Source of the DNA: Seonamhaeicola sediminis
GTDB taxonomy: Bacteria; Bacteroidota; Bacteroidia; Flavobacteriales; Flavobacteriaceae
Direction of reading: 5' to 3'
Length of the DNA: 53,845 bases
Assembly (NCBI RefSeq): GCF_004358095.2
Contig: NZ_SMZJ02000012.1
Span: 1-53,845 of the forward strand
Below the pieces are notes generated by a model that saw nothing but the letters and a program-made list of their open reading frames with translations, did not search any database and was not told the origin of the DNA. A program made the translations under genes and the position numbers. Positions 1 to 8,146 of this stretch are shown here, in pieces; the first letter of the stretch is position 1; the number at the start of each line of letters is the position of its first letter.

Positions 1-432
1 CTTAGTCTGTAGATAGGTTATGTCTGCTACCCAAAGCTGTTCTGGTTTATTGAGATTAAAAGATTTTGTGAGATTTGGATACTTTTTCATCCAATGTTTA
101 GAGTTTGTGGTTTTTGTATATTTTCTTCGCTTTCTTACCAGTAGCCCTTCCTGCCTTAAAATGTCAAAGAGCTTATCCCTTCCCACTTTTATGCCTTGAC
201 GCTCTATTTTTGGCTGGATTAAATGATAGAGTTTTCTTGTGCCTAATCGAGGTAGTTTACATCGTATATCTATAACCATAGACTTAACTTGAGCGACAAC
301 AAAGCTTTGGTGTAATTGTTTGTTCTCTCGCTTATAATAAGCTTGTTTGCTATAACCAAGTAATTTACACATGCCATTGATCGATAACCGATTCTGCTGC
401 TGCGTATACTCTTGAACTACTTGGTGCCAGAC
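1..432 (-). CDS. IS3 transposase OrfB (integrase), partial
   Basis: This is the catalytic half of an IS3 transposase, normally made as an OrfAB fusion by -1 frameshifting. The open frame begins at the slippery site near 432 (first codons VWHQVVQEY) and runs open to the window edge, giving 144 codons. Visible parts are a helical segment around SINGMCKLLGYSKQAYY, an HTH_21-like stretch (RLGTRKLYHLI, then GRDKLFDILRQEGLLVRK), and the start of the DDE integrase core at WVADITYL, which carries the first catalytic Asp. The remaining catalytic Asp and Glu lie outside the window. It has no independent start codon that I would trust. Confidence 0.85.
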
Positions 433-779
433 TTTTTTACAATCTTAATCTTTAGTTCTCGCTCAGCGACTTTGATAAAGTGCTTGAAAAAATCCAACTC
501 CTGATCTTTCTTTTTTAACTGTGCTTCTAGCTCTTTTATGCGTTGTTTATCCGGATTTTTCATCGGTCGACCAATACTTGTGTGATTTGGATAAGTAAAG
601 GTACCATATTTTCGTAACCAATTGGTAATGCAACCATTGCCTCGAATATCATATTTACGTTGCAGCTGGTCTTTGTTTAAAAAACCTTGCTCGTATTCAG
701 ATACAACCAAACGTTTGAAGTTCTCACTGTAATTTCTTGGGGGCTCTTGCTTTTTTCTTAACTGCCTTTTGTTTCCCAT
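417..779 (-). CDS. IS3 transposase OrfA (helix-turn-helix)
   Basis: This protein binds the ends of the IS. It has about 120 residues: a basic N-terminus (MGNKRQLRKKQ), an HTH_Tnp_1-type domain (RNYSENFKRLVVSEYEQG then KYDIRGNGCITNWLRKYG), and a C-terminal heptad-rich segment (RIKELEAQLKKKDQELDF), the usual leucine zipper for multimerisation. I chose the ATG at 779. A TTG at 800 would add seven residues overlapping the terminal repeat. Its 3' end overlaps OrfB by 16 bases and holds the frameshift heptamer, so the product is made both alone and fused to OrfB. Confidence 0.85.
   Translation of the reverse strand: MGNKRQLRKKQEPPRNYSENFKRLVVSEYEQGFLNKDQLQRKYDIRGNGCITNWLRKYGTFTYPNHTSIGRPMKNPDKQRIKELEAQLKKKDQELDFFKHFIKVAERELKIKIVKKSGTK
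432..438 (-). promoter_or_regulatory. Programmed -1 frameshift site A AAA AAG
   Basis: On the minus strand the OrfA codons read gtA AAA AAG, an exact X XXY YYZ slippery heptamer. A one-base slip back moves the ribosome into the OrfB frame, which starts gtc tgg cac caa and has no stop to the window edge. OrfA itself stops 13 bases further on. This is the standard IS3 arrangement for making the OrfAB transposase. I did not resolve a stimulatory downstream structure. Confidence 0.75.
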
Positions 780-827
780 TGTTCTAAATGTTATGGTCAA
801 CTTTTTTCAGGACGAGACAATACTGTC

Positions 828-858
828 AAAAGCCACCTTTAAAGGGTGGCTTTTTTTG
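828..858 (+). terminator. Rho-independent terminator
   Basis: AAAAGCCACC pairs with GGTGGCTTTT around a short AT loop, followed by a run of T. It reads on the plus strand and lies between the IS end and the glycosyltransferase start. It probably ended a gene that lay upstream before the IS inserted, and it now insulates the downstream operon from transcription out of the IS region. Confidence 0.75.
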
Positions 859-859
859 T

Positions 860-867
860 TACATTTG
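860..867 (+). promoter_or_regulatory. Candidate -7 promoter element TACATTTG
   Basis: Exact match to the Bacteroidota -7 consensus TAnnTTTG, four bases before the ATG at 872. If used, the transcript would start at or next to the ATG and be essentially leaderless. No clear -33 element is visible because the terminator occupies that position. Confidence 0.45.
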
Positions 868-871
868 TGTT

Positions 872-1879
872 ATGCAATTACATTTTTCTTTTATAATTCC
901 CGTATATAATAGACCAGATGAAATAGAAGAACTTTTACAAAGTTTTTTGGCTATGGAAACTACTACGGATTATGAAATTGTTATTGTAGAAGATGGTTCG
1001 TCAATATCCTCAAAGGAGGTTGTTAAACGTTTTTCAGAAAAACTTAATATTTCATATTACTTTAAGGAGAATTCTGGACCTGGAGATTCTAGAAATTTTG
1101 GAATGCAACATGCCACAGGTAATTATTTTATTATTTTAGATAGTGATGTTATTTTGCCTAAAAACTACTTAGCTGAGGTTGAGAAAAGTTTGTCAGATTT
1201 TTATGTAGACTGTTTTGGTGGCCCCGATGCAGCTCACGAATCGTTCACCAACGTTCAAAAGGCTATTAATTTTACCATGACTTCGTTTATAACTACAGGG
1301 GGAATAAGAGGTAATGAGAAAAGTATAGATAGGTTTCAGCCCAGAAGTTTCAACATGGGAATATCCAAAAAAGCCTTTGAAGCTTCTAAAGGTTTTGGAC
1401 GTATACATCCAGGAGAAGACCCCGATTTATCTATTAGACTCTGGGATTTAGGCTTTAAAACCAAACTAATACCAGAAGCTGTAGTCTATCATAAACGCCG
1501 AATTTCTTGGTCTAAATTTTATACACAGGTAAATAAGTTTGGTCTAGTAAGGCCAATTTTAAACAAATGGCATCCTTCAACAAAAAAAATAACTTACTGG
1601 TTCCCAAGTTTGTTTATAATAGGATTTGACATATCAATTTTGTTAGCAATTTTTGGTTTTAACAAGTTCTTGTTTTTATATATTTTGTACTTTTTCGTAG
1701 TATTTTTAGTAGCTCTATTTACTACAAAAAATATAAAAGTAGCTGCTATGTCTTTGTTGGCAATTTGTATCCAGTTTATGGGATACGGGCTAGGGTTTTT
1801 AGAATCTACTTGGGCGTTAACTATTTTAAATAATGATCCTGAGACACATTTCCCAAAGTTGTTTTTTAAAGAAAAATGA
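872..1879 (+). CDS. Glycosyltransferase family 2 with C-terminal membrane segments
   Basis: Probably transfers a sugar from a nucleotide donor to a cell-surface acceptor at the inner membrane. The 335-residue protein starts FSFIIPVYNRPDEIEELL (GT-A fold). It has VEDGSS near residue 45, the donor/metal motif LDSDV near 90, and an ED pair (HPGEDPDLSIRLWDLGF) near 180 typical of GT2 catalytic loops. The last 90 residues contain two or three hydrophobic spans (IIGFDISILLAIFGF, FLYILYFFVVFLVALF, MSLLAICIQF). The ATG at 872 starts at the fold; a longer upstream frame through the terminator is not credible. The stop overlaps the next gene by ATGA, which suggests co-translation. The substrate cannot be told. 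Confidence 0.85.
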   Translation: MQLHFSFIIPVYNRPDEIEELLQSFLAMETTTDYEIVIVEDGSSISSKEVVKRFSEKLNISYYFKENSGPGDSRNFGMQHATGNYFIILDSDVILPKNYLAEVEKSLSDFYVDCFGGPDAAHESFTNVQKAINFTMTSFITTGGIRGNEKSIDRFQPRSFNMGISKKAFEASKGFGRIHPGEDPDLSIRLWDLGFKTKLIPEAVVYHKRRISWSKFYTQVNKFGLVRPILNKWHPSTKKITYWFPSLFIIGFDISILLAIFGFNKFLFLYILYFFVVFLVALFTTKNIKVAAMSLLAICIQFMGYGLGFLESTWALTILNNDPETHFPKLFFKEK

Positions 1880-2835
1880 TAAGAAAATTAAAATCGAAAA
1901 TATCGGCATCATTTAAGAGTAAACGAATCAATGTTTTTCTATTATTCTTACTCTGTTCTTTTTTAATTTTAATTTTTTCAAAGCTTTCAAAAGAGTATAC
2001 CAAGACCGTAGCCTTTGAAATTGAAAAACTTAACCTTCCAGAAGAAAAAGTTATTTTAAGAGATTCTATACTGATTAATATAACGCTTAAAACGCATGGT
2101 TTTAGATGGCTTAAGTATTCCTTTGATAAACCAAAAATTAAAATAGATTTCTCCAAAGATGTTATTCAAAAAGAATCGGTCTATGTTTGGAATAAGTCTG
2201 TTGCTTATCTTAATAATACACAGTTTGATAAACAAGTGCAGTTGTTGAGTATAACTCCAGACACATTGGTGTTTAGATATGGTGTGAATATGGTGAAAAA
2301 GGTTCCTGTAAAGTTAAATGCAGATATTAAGTTTGGAGCTGGATATAATACTATAAATCCTATTGAGATAGAACCTGATTCTGTTTTGGTTATTGGTCCA
2401 CATGTGTTGGTTTCAGAAATTGACTTGTTAGAAACAGAGGACGTTATCTTAAATGATATTAGAACAGATTTGAATGTTGAAACCAAATTGAAATTACCTA
2501 AAAGCAGTACAGATTTAAAGTTTTCAGATGCCAATATAACACTAAAGGCCAATGTTGAAAAATTTACAGAAGGAACTTTAAAAGTTCCTGTAAGAATCAT
2601 TAATGTTCCTAATGGTATCAATTTAAAATACTTTCCTAAGGAAGTAAACGTATCTTATTATGTTAGTTTAAAGAACTTTAAATCTATTAAGTTAAACGAT
2701 TTTAAAGTAGTTTGTGATTATTCAAAAATTATAGAAAATCAGTCGTTTTTAGTACCAGAACTATTACAGTTTCCAAAAACGGTAAAGAATGCCAAAATTA
2801 ATCAACAGCAAATAGAATTTATAATAAGTAAATGA
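1876..2835 (+). CDS. YbbR-like domain protein
   Basis: 319 residues: a short basic N-terminus, one transmembrane helix (about 18-36, VFLLFLLCSFLILIFSKL), then an extracytoplasmic beta-rich region of YbbR-like repeats (for example KTVAFEIEKLNLPEEKVIL and GTLKVPVRIINVPNGI). In Firmicutes the YbbR protein CdaR controls the c-di-AMP cyclase CdaA. In Flavobacteriaceae a YbbR-like protein next to coaE is a common arrangement, but its role is not established. It overlaps the upstream glycosyltransferase and the downstream coaE by four bases each, so all three are probably one transcript. Family fairly sure; function inferred only. Confidence 0.75.
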   Translation: MIRKLKSKISASFKSKRINVFLLFLLCSFLILIFSKLSKEYTKTVAFEIEKLNLPEEKVILRDSILINITLKTHGFRWLKYSFDKPKIKIDFSKDVIQKESVYVWNKSVAYLNNTQFDKQVQLLSITPDTLVFRYGVNMVKKVPVKLNADIKFGAGYNTINPIEIEPDSVLVIGPHVLVSEIDLLETEDVILNDIRTDLNVETKLKLPKSSTDLKFSDANITLKANVEKFTEGTLKVPVRIINVPNGINLKYFPKEVNVSYYVSLKNFKSIKLNDFKVVCDYSKIIENQSFLVPELLQFPKTVKNAKINQQQIEFIISK

Positions 2836-3419
2836 CTATTGTAGGACTTACAGGTGGTATAGGCAGTGGGAAAACTACTGTTGCAAAAGAGTTTAAAAAA
2901 ATTGGAGTTCCTGTTTATATAGCTGATGAAGAGGCTAAGCGGCTTATGAATAGGTCTAAGGTTATTAAAAGGAAACTGATTGATTTATTTGGAGAAAATG
3001 CCTATATAGATGATAAACTTAATAGACCATTTATAGCAGATATTATTTTTAATGATACCATGTATTTGCAAAAAATGAATGCTATTGTTCATCCAAAGGT
3101 AGCAAGACATTTTGAAAAGTGGACTTTAAAACAAAATGCGCCATATGTTATAAAAGAAGTAGCTATTTTATTTGAAAACGGAGGGCATACACAATGCGAC
3201 TATATTATAACGGTAATTGCTCCAATTGAAGTTAGAATCCAACGGCTGTTAAAACGCGATGATACTACAAAAGATAAGATTAAAGCTATTATGAAAAACC
3301 AATGGTCTGATAAGGAAAAAGTGAAGTTGTCAGACTTTGTAATTGAAAATATTGAGCTTCAAAACACTATTATTCAGGTTAATGAAGTTCATGACAAAAT
3401 ACTTCAAAATATAGCATAA
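2832..3419 (+). CDS. coaE: Dephospho-CoA kinase
   Basis: Catalyses the last step of coenzyme A synthesis, ATP-dependent phosphorylation of the ribose 3'-OH of dephospho-CoA, in the cytoplasm. At 195 residues it has the usual length. The P-loop GGIGSGKTT is at residues 8-16, the CoA-domain helix carries YIADEEAKRLM, and IVHPKV and the lid region QRLLKRDDTT are typical of CoaE. The start ATG overlaps the ybbR-like stop (ATGA). A 76-base gap separates it from the sensor kinase gene, which has its own promoter. Confidence 0.93.
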   Translation: MTIVGLTGGIGSGKTTVAKEFKKIGVPVYIADEEAKRLMNRSKVIKRKLIDLFGENAYIDDKLNRPFIADIIFNDTMYLQKMNAIVHPKVARHFEKWTLKQNAPYVIKEVAILFENGGHTQCDYIITVIAPIEVRIQRLLKRDDTTKDKIKAIMKNQWSDKEKVKLSDFVIENIELQNTIIQVNEVHDKILQNIA

Positions 3420-3428
3420 TTCGTAATT

Positions 3429-3486
3429 TTAACATTTTTGTTAATGTAAGGTTAAAACATAAGTGCGCTAAATGTTAAAATGTTAA
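3429..3486 (+). promoter_or_regulatory. Repeated GTTAA motifs upstream of the two-component operon
   Basis: GTTAA occurs at 3440, 3451, 3474 and 3482, with an inverted TTAAC at 3429. The first pair is 11 bases apart (one helical turn) and the next is 23 bases on (about two turns). OmpR-family regulators typically bind tandem direct repeats with about this spacing, so this may be an autoregulatory operator for the response regulator at 5076. In AT-rich DNA the match could also be chance. Confidence 0.3.
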
Positions 3487-3491
3487 TTTTG
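3484..3491 (+). promoter_or_regulatory. Candidate -7 promoter element TAATTTTG
   Basis: Matches TAnnTTTG and ends four bases before the ATG at 3496, the same spacing seen at 872 and on the minus strand at 31618. A transcript from here would be leaderless or nearly so. Confidence 0.45.
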
Positions 3492-3495
3492 AGTA

Positions 3496-5073
3496 ATGAG
3501 CAAAAGAGTATTTATCCTATTGGTGCTTTTAATGAGTCTATCTTTAATAGGGATAATTTTCGTTCAGGCTTATTTTATAAAGAGTTTTGTTGAGAATGAA
3601 AAAAAACGGTTTCATTCAAGTGTATTGACCACCTTGCATAAGGTTTCTAATGATATTGAGGAAGATGAGTACAACTCAAAATTTGAATCTTATCAAAAAT
3701 TAATCACCGAAGAAACCGAAGTTGATTCCAGTGCTGTGTCTCAGTTATTTATTTATCAACAAAACAATAAAACAAAAGACAGACTAATTTATAGTAGTGG
3801 TGTTTTAGAAGAGAACTATAAATTATCACAATCGCTCTTTGACATTGGTTTAGATAGTCTTGAAATTCAAAGATTAACAGGCACTTCGAGATTGGAATTT
3901 TATCAAGGAGATGATTTAATTGATAATAAAGATTTAGGTAGCAGCCCTATTGTTAACATACTTAATAGTGGCAGGCTTAAAGAAGCTGAGAAAAACTATT
4001 TTGAAAAGAATTTTAAAGCCTACGTAAAAACTTTTCCCATTCATAAGCGAGTTTCCAATGAAACTATTAATGATTTCATGAAGTTGAAACTAGCAGAAGA
4101 AGGTATTGATTTAGACTTTGAATTTGCAATTTATAGTAATGAACTGGCAACCAAAGTACAAAGTGAAAACTTTGAATACGACTTGGAGTCTACTTATAAA
4201 GTGCCTATTTTTTATGATGAAAACAGACAAACACCTTATAAGTTATTGGTAAACTTCCCTAAGGATAGTAAGTTTATTTTAGCACCTATTATTGGTATGA
4301 TTTTGCTGTCCATTGTATTTACATCAATTATTGTAATAGCTTATACAAGTGCCTTGTATCAGCTTATAAAGCAACGTAAAATTTCGCAAATAAAAACAGA
4401 TTTCATTAATAATATGACACATGAGTTTAAAACACCTATTGCTACTATTAATCTAGCATTAGATGCCATTAAAAACCCAGCTATTATTGATGATAAAGAT
4501 AAAGTGAAACGCTACCTTTCTATGATTAAGGAGGAAAATAAACGTATGCACGCTCAAGTAGAGAACGTTTTAAGGATATCTAAACTAGAAAAAAACGAAC
4601 TAAATATAAGTAAAGACCGAGTAAAGTTACATGATATAATTGATACTGCCATTGCACATGTTGAGCTTATTGTGGAAAATAGACAGGGGTATATAAAAAC
4701 TTTTTTTGAGGCTAATAAATCGTCTGTTCTAGCTAATGAAACTCACTTTATCAATGTAATAGTAAACATTTTGGATAATGCTATAAAATATTCACCAAAC
4801 GCTCCAGAGATAGAGGTTTATACAGAAAATATTGGCACCAACATTATTCTAAAAATAAAAGATCATGGTAGTGGAATGAGTAAGGCAGCTGCCAAACGTG
4901 TGTTCGAGAAATTTTATAGAGAACACACGGGTAATATACACAATGTTAAAGGTCATGGTTTAGGCTTGGCGTATGTTAAGCGTATTGTTGATGATCATCA
5001 AGGTTATGTATCAGTAGAAAGTGAAAAAGGAAAAGGAAGCACTTTTATAATAAAGCTTCCCTTAATATCATAA
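3496..5073 (+). CDS. Sensor histidine kinase, RprX-like
   Basis: Membrane sensor kinase of 525 residues. TM1 is at about 5-27; a periplasmic sensor region of about 230 residues has no recognised domain; TM2 is at about 261-287. The HisKA domain follows with the H-box FINNMTHEFKTP (phospho-acceptor His near residue 309), then HATPase_c with the N-box ILDNAIKYSPN, G1 DHGSGM, G2 GHGLGLAYVKRIV and GKGSTF. The order and the two-TM layout resemble RprX of Bacteroides. It is two bases upstream of the response regulator gene, so the pair is one operon. The signal sensed is unknown. Confidence 0.88.
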   Translation: MSKRVFILLVLLMSLSLIGIIFVQAYFIKSFVENEKKRFHSSVLTTLHKVSNDIEEDEYNSKFESYQKLITEETEVDSSAVSQLFIYQQNNKTKDRLIYSSGVLEENYKLSQSLFDIGLDSLEIQRLTGTSRLEFYQGDDLIDNKDLGSSPIVNILNSGRLKEAEKNYFEKNFKAYVKTFPIHKRVSNETINDFMKLKLAEEGIDLDFEFAIYSNELATKVQSENFEYDLESTYKVPIFYDENRQTPYKLLVNFPKDSKFILAPIIGMILLSIVFTSIIVIAYTSALYQLIKQRKISQIKTDFINNMTHEFKTPIATINLALDAIKNPAIIDDKDKVKRYLSMIKEENKRMHAQVENVLRISKLEKNELNISKDRVKLHDIIDTAIAHVELIVENRQGYIKTFFEANKSSVLANETHFINVIVNILDNAIKYSPNAPEIEVYTENIGTNIILKIKDHGSGMSKAAAKRVFEKFYREHTGNIHNVKGHGLGLAYVKRIVDDHQGYVSVESEKGKGSTFIIKLPLIS

Positions 5074-5075
5074 AT

Positions 5076-5780
5076 ATGGAAGAGCAAAAAAAACGAATTT
5101 TATTAGTAGAAGACGATCCTAACTTCGGAACCGTTCTTAAAGACTATTTAATGATGAATGATTATGAGGTTACTCATGCAAAAAATGGAATGGAAGGCTT
5201 TGAGAAATTTAAAAAAGACGATTTCGATTTATGTATTTTAGATGTCATGATGCCCTATAAAGATGGTTTCACATTAGCCAAGGAAATACGAGAAAAAAAT
5301 ACCGATATACCAATTATTTTCTTAACCGCTAAAACTATGAAAGAAGATGTTTTAAAAGGCTATAAGGTAGGTGCAGATGATTATTTAAACAAGCCTTTTG
5401 ATAGTGAAGTTTTATTAATGAAGATTAAAGCTATCATTCAACGAAAAGCAACTGAAACTATTTCGGATAGCAAGCAGTTTGAATTTAAAATAGGCAAGTT
5501 TCATTTAAACTCAAAGTTACGTTTCCTACGCTTTAATGGTGGAGATCCGGTTAAATTATCACCAAAAGAAAACGAGTTGTTACGTTTGTTAGCACTTCAT
5601 GAAAATGACTTAATGCCTCGTGAATTGGCACTAACAAAGATTTGGAGAGACGATAATTACTTTACTTCTAGAAGTATGGATGTGTACATTGCCAAATTAC
5701 GTAAATACCTTAAACCCGATGAAAAGGTTGAAATACTTAATATCCATGGAGAAGGGTTTAGATTGGTGATAAATGAATAA
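5076..5780 (+). CDS. OmpR/PhoB-type response regulator, RprY-like
   Basis: Partner of the upstream kinase. The 234-residue protein has a receiver domain with the acidic pair VEDD near 11-14, the phospho-acceptor Asp near 56 (CILDVMMP) and the conserved Lys in FLTAK. A C-terminal winged helix follows (about 135-234), with LSPKENELLRLLALHEN, SRSMDVYIAKLRKYL and ILNIHGEGFRL. It should bind DNA as a dimer on tandem repeats; the GTTAA series at 3429-3486 is a candidate site. Targets are not deducible. Confidence 0.9.
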   Translation: MEEQKKRILLVEDDPNFGTVLKDYLMMNDYEVTHAKNGMEGFEKFKKDDFDLCILDVMMPYKDGFTLAKEIREKNTDIPIIFLTAKTMKEDVLKGYKVGADDYLNKPFDSEVLLMKIKAIIQRKATETISDSKQFEFKIGKFHLNSKLRFLRFNGGDPVKLSPKENELLRLLALHENDLMPRELALTKIWRDDNYFTSRSMDVYIAKLRKYLKPDEKVEILNIHGEGFRLVINE

Positions 5781-5891
5781 CAACAGAATTCAATTTTATT
5801 TGTAAGCCAAAATCAACTTTTCGTTGTTTTAATATTTAATACAACAGTCGCATATAGGTCCGATCATAAAAACAGAAAAGCTTGAAATAAT

Positions 5892-6545
5892 TTAAATACG
5901 TTCCTTTAACCAATTATTAAACTCAAAAAAGTTTTGAGGTGAAACACCATGGCCAACAGGAAATTCAGAGTAGTGGTGCTTGATGTTTAAGCTTTTTAAA
6001 AATGAGGGAGTTTGTCTAGCCCAATCTACAGGAATTACTTGATCTACATTTCCATGCGAACAATAAAAATCTAGATTAGAATAATCCTTTTTATTTAAAT
6101 CTTCAGGTAAAATATCATGATATACATAACCGCTTAAAGCAATCACGTTTTTTACTTTTTCAGGGTAATTAAAAGCTATACCATAACTTAAAATACTACC
6201 TTGACTAAAACCTAAAAGCGTAACATTGTCTTTATTTACAGGGTAATTTTCAGTTGCTTCATCAATAAAATTCGCAATTAAATCTCTTGATGCCTCGGCT
6301 TGTTCTTTATCGTTCCATTTACCGCGTTCAGCATCAAAATTAATAGTATACCAAGCATTACCATAAGGAGCCATTGGATAGGGAGCTCTTACTGAAATAA
6401 TAAAAAGCTCATCTGGTAATTCACTAGCAAAAGAGAATAAATCGTTTTCATCACTACCATAGCCATGCATCATAATTAATAATGGAGCATTTTTAGATAA
6501 ACTAGAAGGTCTGGTTAAATGATATAGGGCAAGTGAATTGTTCAT
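5892..6545 (-). CDS. Phospholipase/carboxylesterase-type alpha/beta hydrolase
   Basis: Cytoplasmic serine hydrolase of 217 residues with no signal peptide. The catalytic triad is visible: Ser115 in the nucleophile elbow GFSQGS, Asp168 in HGNVDQVIPV, and His199 in PVGHGVS. The N-terminal LIMMHGYGSDENDL supplies the oxyanion hole. This is the Abhydrolase_2 (YpfH-like) family, whose members hydrolyse short acyl or thioester substrates; the substrate here cannot be assigned. It lies four bases downstream of the small membrane protein gene and probably ends the minus-strand operon that starts with the BatA-type gene. It is convergent with the response regulator gene. Confidence 0.85.
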   Translation of the reverse strand: MNNSLALYHLTRPSSLSKNAPLLIMMHGYGSDENDLFSFASELPDELFIISVRAPYPMAPYGNAWYTINFDAERGKWNDKEQAEASRDLIANFIDEATENYPVNKDNVTLLGFSQGSILSYGIAFNYPEKVKNVIALSGYVYHDILPEDLNKKDYSNLDFYCSHGNVDQVIPVDWARQTPSFLKSLNIKHHYSEFPVGHGVSPQNFFEFNNWLKERI

Positions 6546-6549
6546 TATA

Positions 6550-6888
6550 TTATCTGCCTAGGTTAGCGAATATTTTTTGATATAAATCACCTACCAAAGG
6601 GACCTTTTGAGTTTTTTCAGTAATGGCCGATGAAAAGCCATAGATAAAAAGAACTGAAAAAAATAAATAGAACCCAGAAGTTACCAACCAACTGTCAAAA
6701 CTCCCGATAATATATCCTAAAGCCCAGAAGGTTAACCAAAGCCCTAACGATTGCCTTATGTGAAAACTGGCAAAAGCACTTTTTTTATGCTCTTCGTTAT
6801 TTAGAAAATAAGCTATAATTACTCCAAAAATAGTGATATAACTAATTATGGCGTTTTTCTTTCCGCGTTCAATATCTTGTTGCGTCAT
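6550..6888 (-). CDS. Small integral membrane protein (DUF4870/Tic20-like)
   Basis: 112 residues with about three hydrophobic spans (NAIISYITIFGVIIAYFL, LGLWLTFWALGYIIG, FYLFFSVLFIYGFSSAI). The motif KKSAFASFHIRQSLGLWLTF between the first two spans is typical of DUF4870-type small membrane proteins. No catalytic residues are visible and the function is unknown. It lies one base downstream of the dihydroorotase-like gene and four bases upstream of the esterase, so it is certainly co-transcribed. The DUF number is given from memory of the fold pattern and should be treated as tentative. Confidence 0.65.
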   Translation of the reverse strand: MTQQDIERGKKNAIISYITIFGVIIAYFLNNEEHKKSAFASFHIRQSLGLWLTFWALGYIIGSFDSWLVTSGFYLFFSVLFIYGFSSAITEKTQKVPLVGDLYQKIFANLGR

Positions 6889-6889
6889 T

Positions 6890-8146
6890 TTAGTTATTTA
6901 GGTGTAATTTGTTATTTGATAAAATACCGTAAACAATTCCTTTAAGGTTAGAACCCAAAAAAATGCTGTTTTTTGAACGGGATTTTATATGCCCTTTCTC
7001 AAAGGTGTATTTAGCATCTGGATTAAAAAGTGTTATATTAGCTTCACTACCTATATTTATTGAAGATTGTTTAACACCAAAATGCTGTTTTCCTTTGGTT
7101 AGAAGTTCTATGGTTTTTTTTGTAGTAAAGACAGTTTGTAAAGCTCCAAAAGCACTTTCTAAACCTATGGTGCCGTATTCAGCATGATCAAACTCTACTT
7201 TCTTCTCTTCAATATCGATGGGTGAGTGGTCTGAAGTAACCATATCAATGGTACCATCTTTAACACCTGTAATTAGCGCCTCTATATCTGCTTGAGTTCT
7301 TAAAGGTGGTAATACTTTTGAGTTAGTGTCAAAGTTTGTTAAAGATTCGTCTAGAATGCATAAGTTATGAATGGCAACACTACAAGTAACATCTAATTTA
7401 CTTTTTTTAGCTTCTCTAATCAAAGCCACCGATTTGGCTGTTGAAATAGTAGGAATATGTAATTTACCTCCAGTATATTCTAGTAAGAACAAATCACGGG
7501 CCACTTGTAGTTCTTCAGCTAATGAAGGAATACCTTTTAAACCTAGTTTGGTACTTGTAATGTTTTCGTTCATCACACCATGTCCTGAAATTTTATTTTC
7601 CTGTGGAAATGAACATACTAACCCGTTGAAATTAGATGCATATTGAAGTGCAATTTTCATGAGATTTGGGTTAGAAACAGGTTTCTTATAATCATAAAAT
7701 GCAACGGCTCCTGAAGTGCTCATATCGTAAAGCTCTGCTAAATCTTCACCTTTACTTCCAATGGTTAATGCACCTATAGGAACTACTGTTACGGCATTAT
7801 TATTAGCTTTTGATGTAATAAATGTAATATCAGCATTGGTATCTATAACAGGATTGGTGTTTGGGTTTAAAGCAATGGTTGTAAAACCAGATGAAGCAGC
7901 TACTTTTAGTCCATTCTTTAAGGTTTCTCGCTCCTCATAACCAGGTTCTCCAAAACACACACTACTGTCAAACCAACCTTGTGAGACATGTAGGTTTTCT
8001 AATGTTATTTCTTCGTAATCGTTAGTGTTTTTAATGTTTTTAGAAATCTTTAAAATCGTGCCGTTTTCAATTAAAATGTCTTGAATAGTATTGTGAAACT
8101 CACTTTTGGGATCTATTATGGTGGCAGATTTTATAAGTATGGTCAT
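6890..8146 (-). CDS. Dihydroorotase-like amidohydrolase, probably non-catalytic
   Basis: 418 residues with full-length PyrC architecture, but key metal ligands are replaced. The HxH of active enzymes (DxHVHxREP) reads DSSVCFGEP, losing both His and the substrate-binding Arg. The HCED-type motif reads SFPQEN, the HxxHxST motif reads LHIPTIST, and PHH reads IHN. The terminal Asp motif TSDHSP and the PNTNP substrate loop remain. Related flavobacterial proteins keep the same changes as far as I recall, so this looks like a conserved pseudoenzyme rather than a decaying gene. It may partner aspartate transcarbamoylase, as PyrC' does in Pseudomonas, but that is inference. It overlaps the upstream BatA-type gene by four bases. 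Confidence 0.8.
   Translation of the reverse strand: MTILIKSATIIDPKSEFHNTIQDILIENGTILKISKNIKNTNDYEEITLENLHVSQGWFDSSVCFGEPGYEERETLKNGLKVAASSGFTTIALNPNTNPVIDTNADITFITSKANNNAVTVVPIGALTIGSKGEDLAELYDMSTSGAVAFYDYKKPVSNPNLMKIALQYASNFNGLVCSFPQENKISGHGVMNENITSTKLGLKGIPSLAEELQVARDLFLLEYTGGKLHIPTISTAKSVALIREAKKSKLDVTCSVAIHNLCILDESLTNFDTNSKVLPPLRTQADIEALITGVKDGTIDMVTSDHSPIDIEEKKVEFDHAEYGTIGLESAFGALQTVFTTKKTIELLTKGKQHFGVKQSSINIGSEANITLFNPDAKYTFEKGHIKSRSKNSIFLGSNLKGIVYGILSNNKLHLNN

Larger units (their letters stand above)
1..819 (-). mobile_element. IS3-family insertion sequence, cut by the window edge
   Basis: Two overlapping minus-strand frames, a helix-turn-helix OrfA and an integrase-type OrfB, make up a classical IS3 element. 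The outer end is most likely at 819: read on the minus strand it begins TGTCTCGTCCTG and runs through a GTTGACC segment. This fits the TG-starting terminal repeats of IS3-type elements in this phylum. The other end lies beyond position 1, so neither the matching inverted repeat nor the target duplication can be checked. The element sits directly upstream of the terminator and promoter in front of the glycosyltransferase gene. Confidence 0.85.

Noticed and set aside
788-871. In-frame extension of the first glycosyltransferase upstream of 872
   Set aside because: The extension would be translated through the IS end and the terminator hairpin and adds a Cys/Lys-rich segment foreign to GT2 proteins.
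6890-8146. Functional pyrC
   Set aside because: Full-length similarity suggests dihydroorotase, but both HxH ligands, the substrate Arg and further His motifs are replaced, so I do not give the pyrC symbol.
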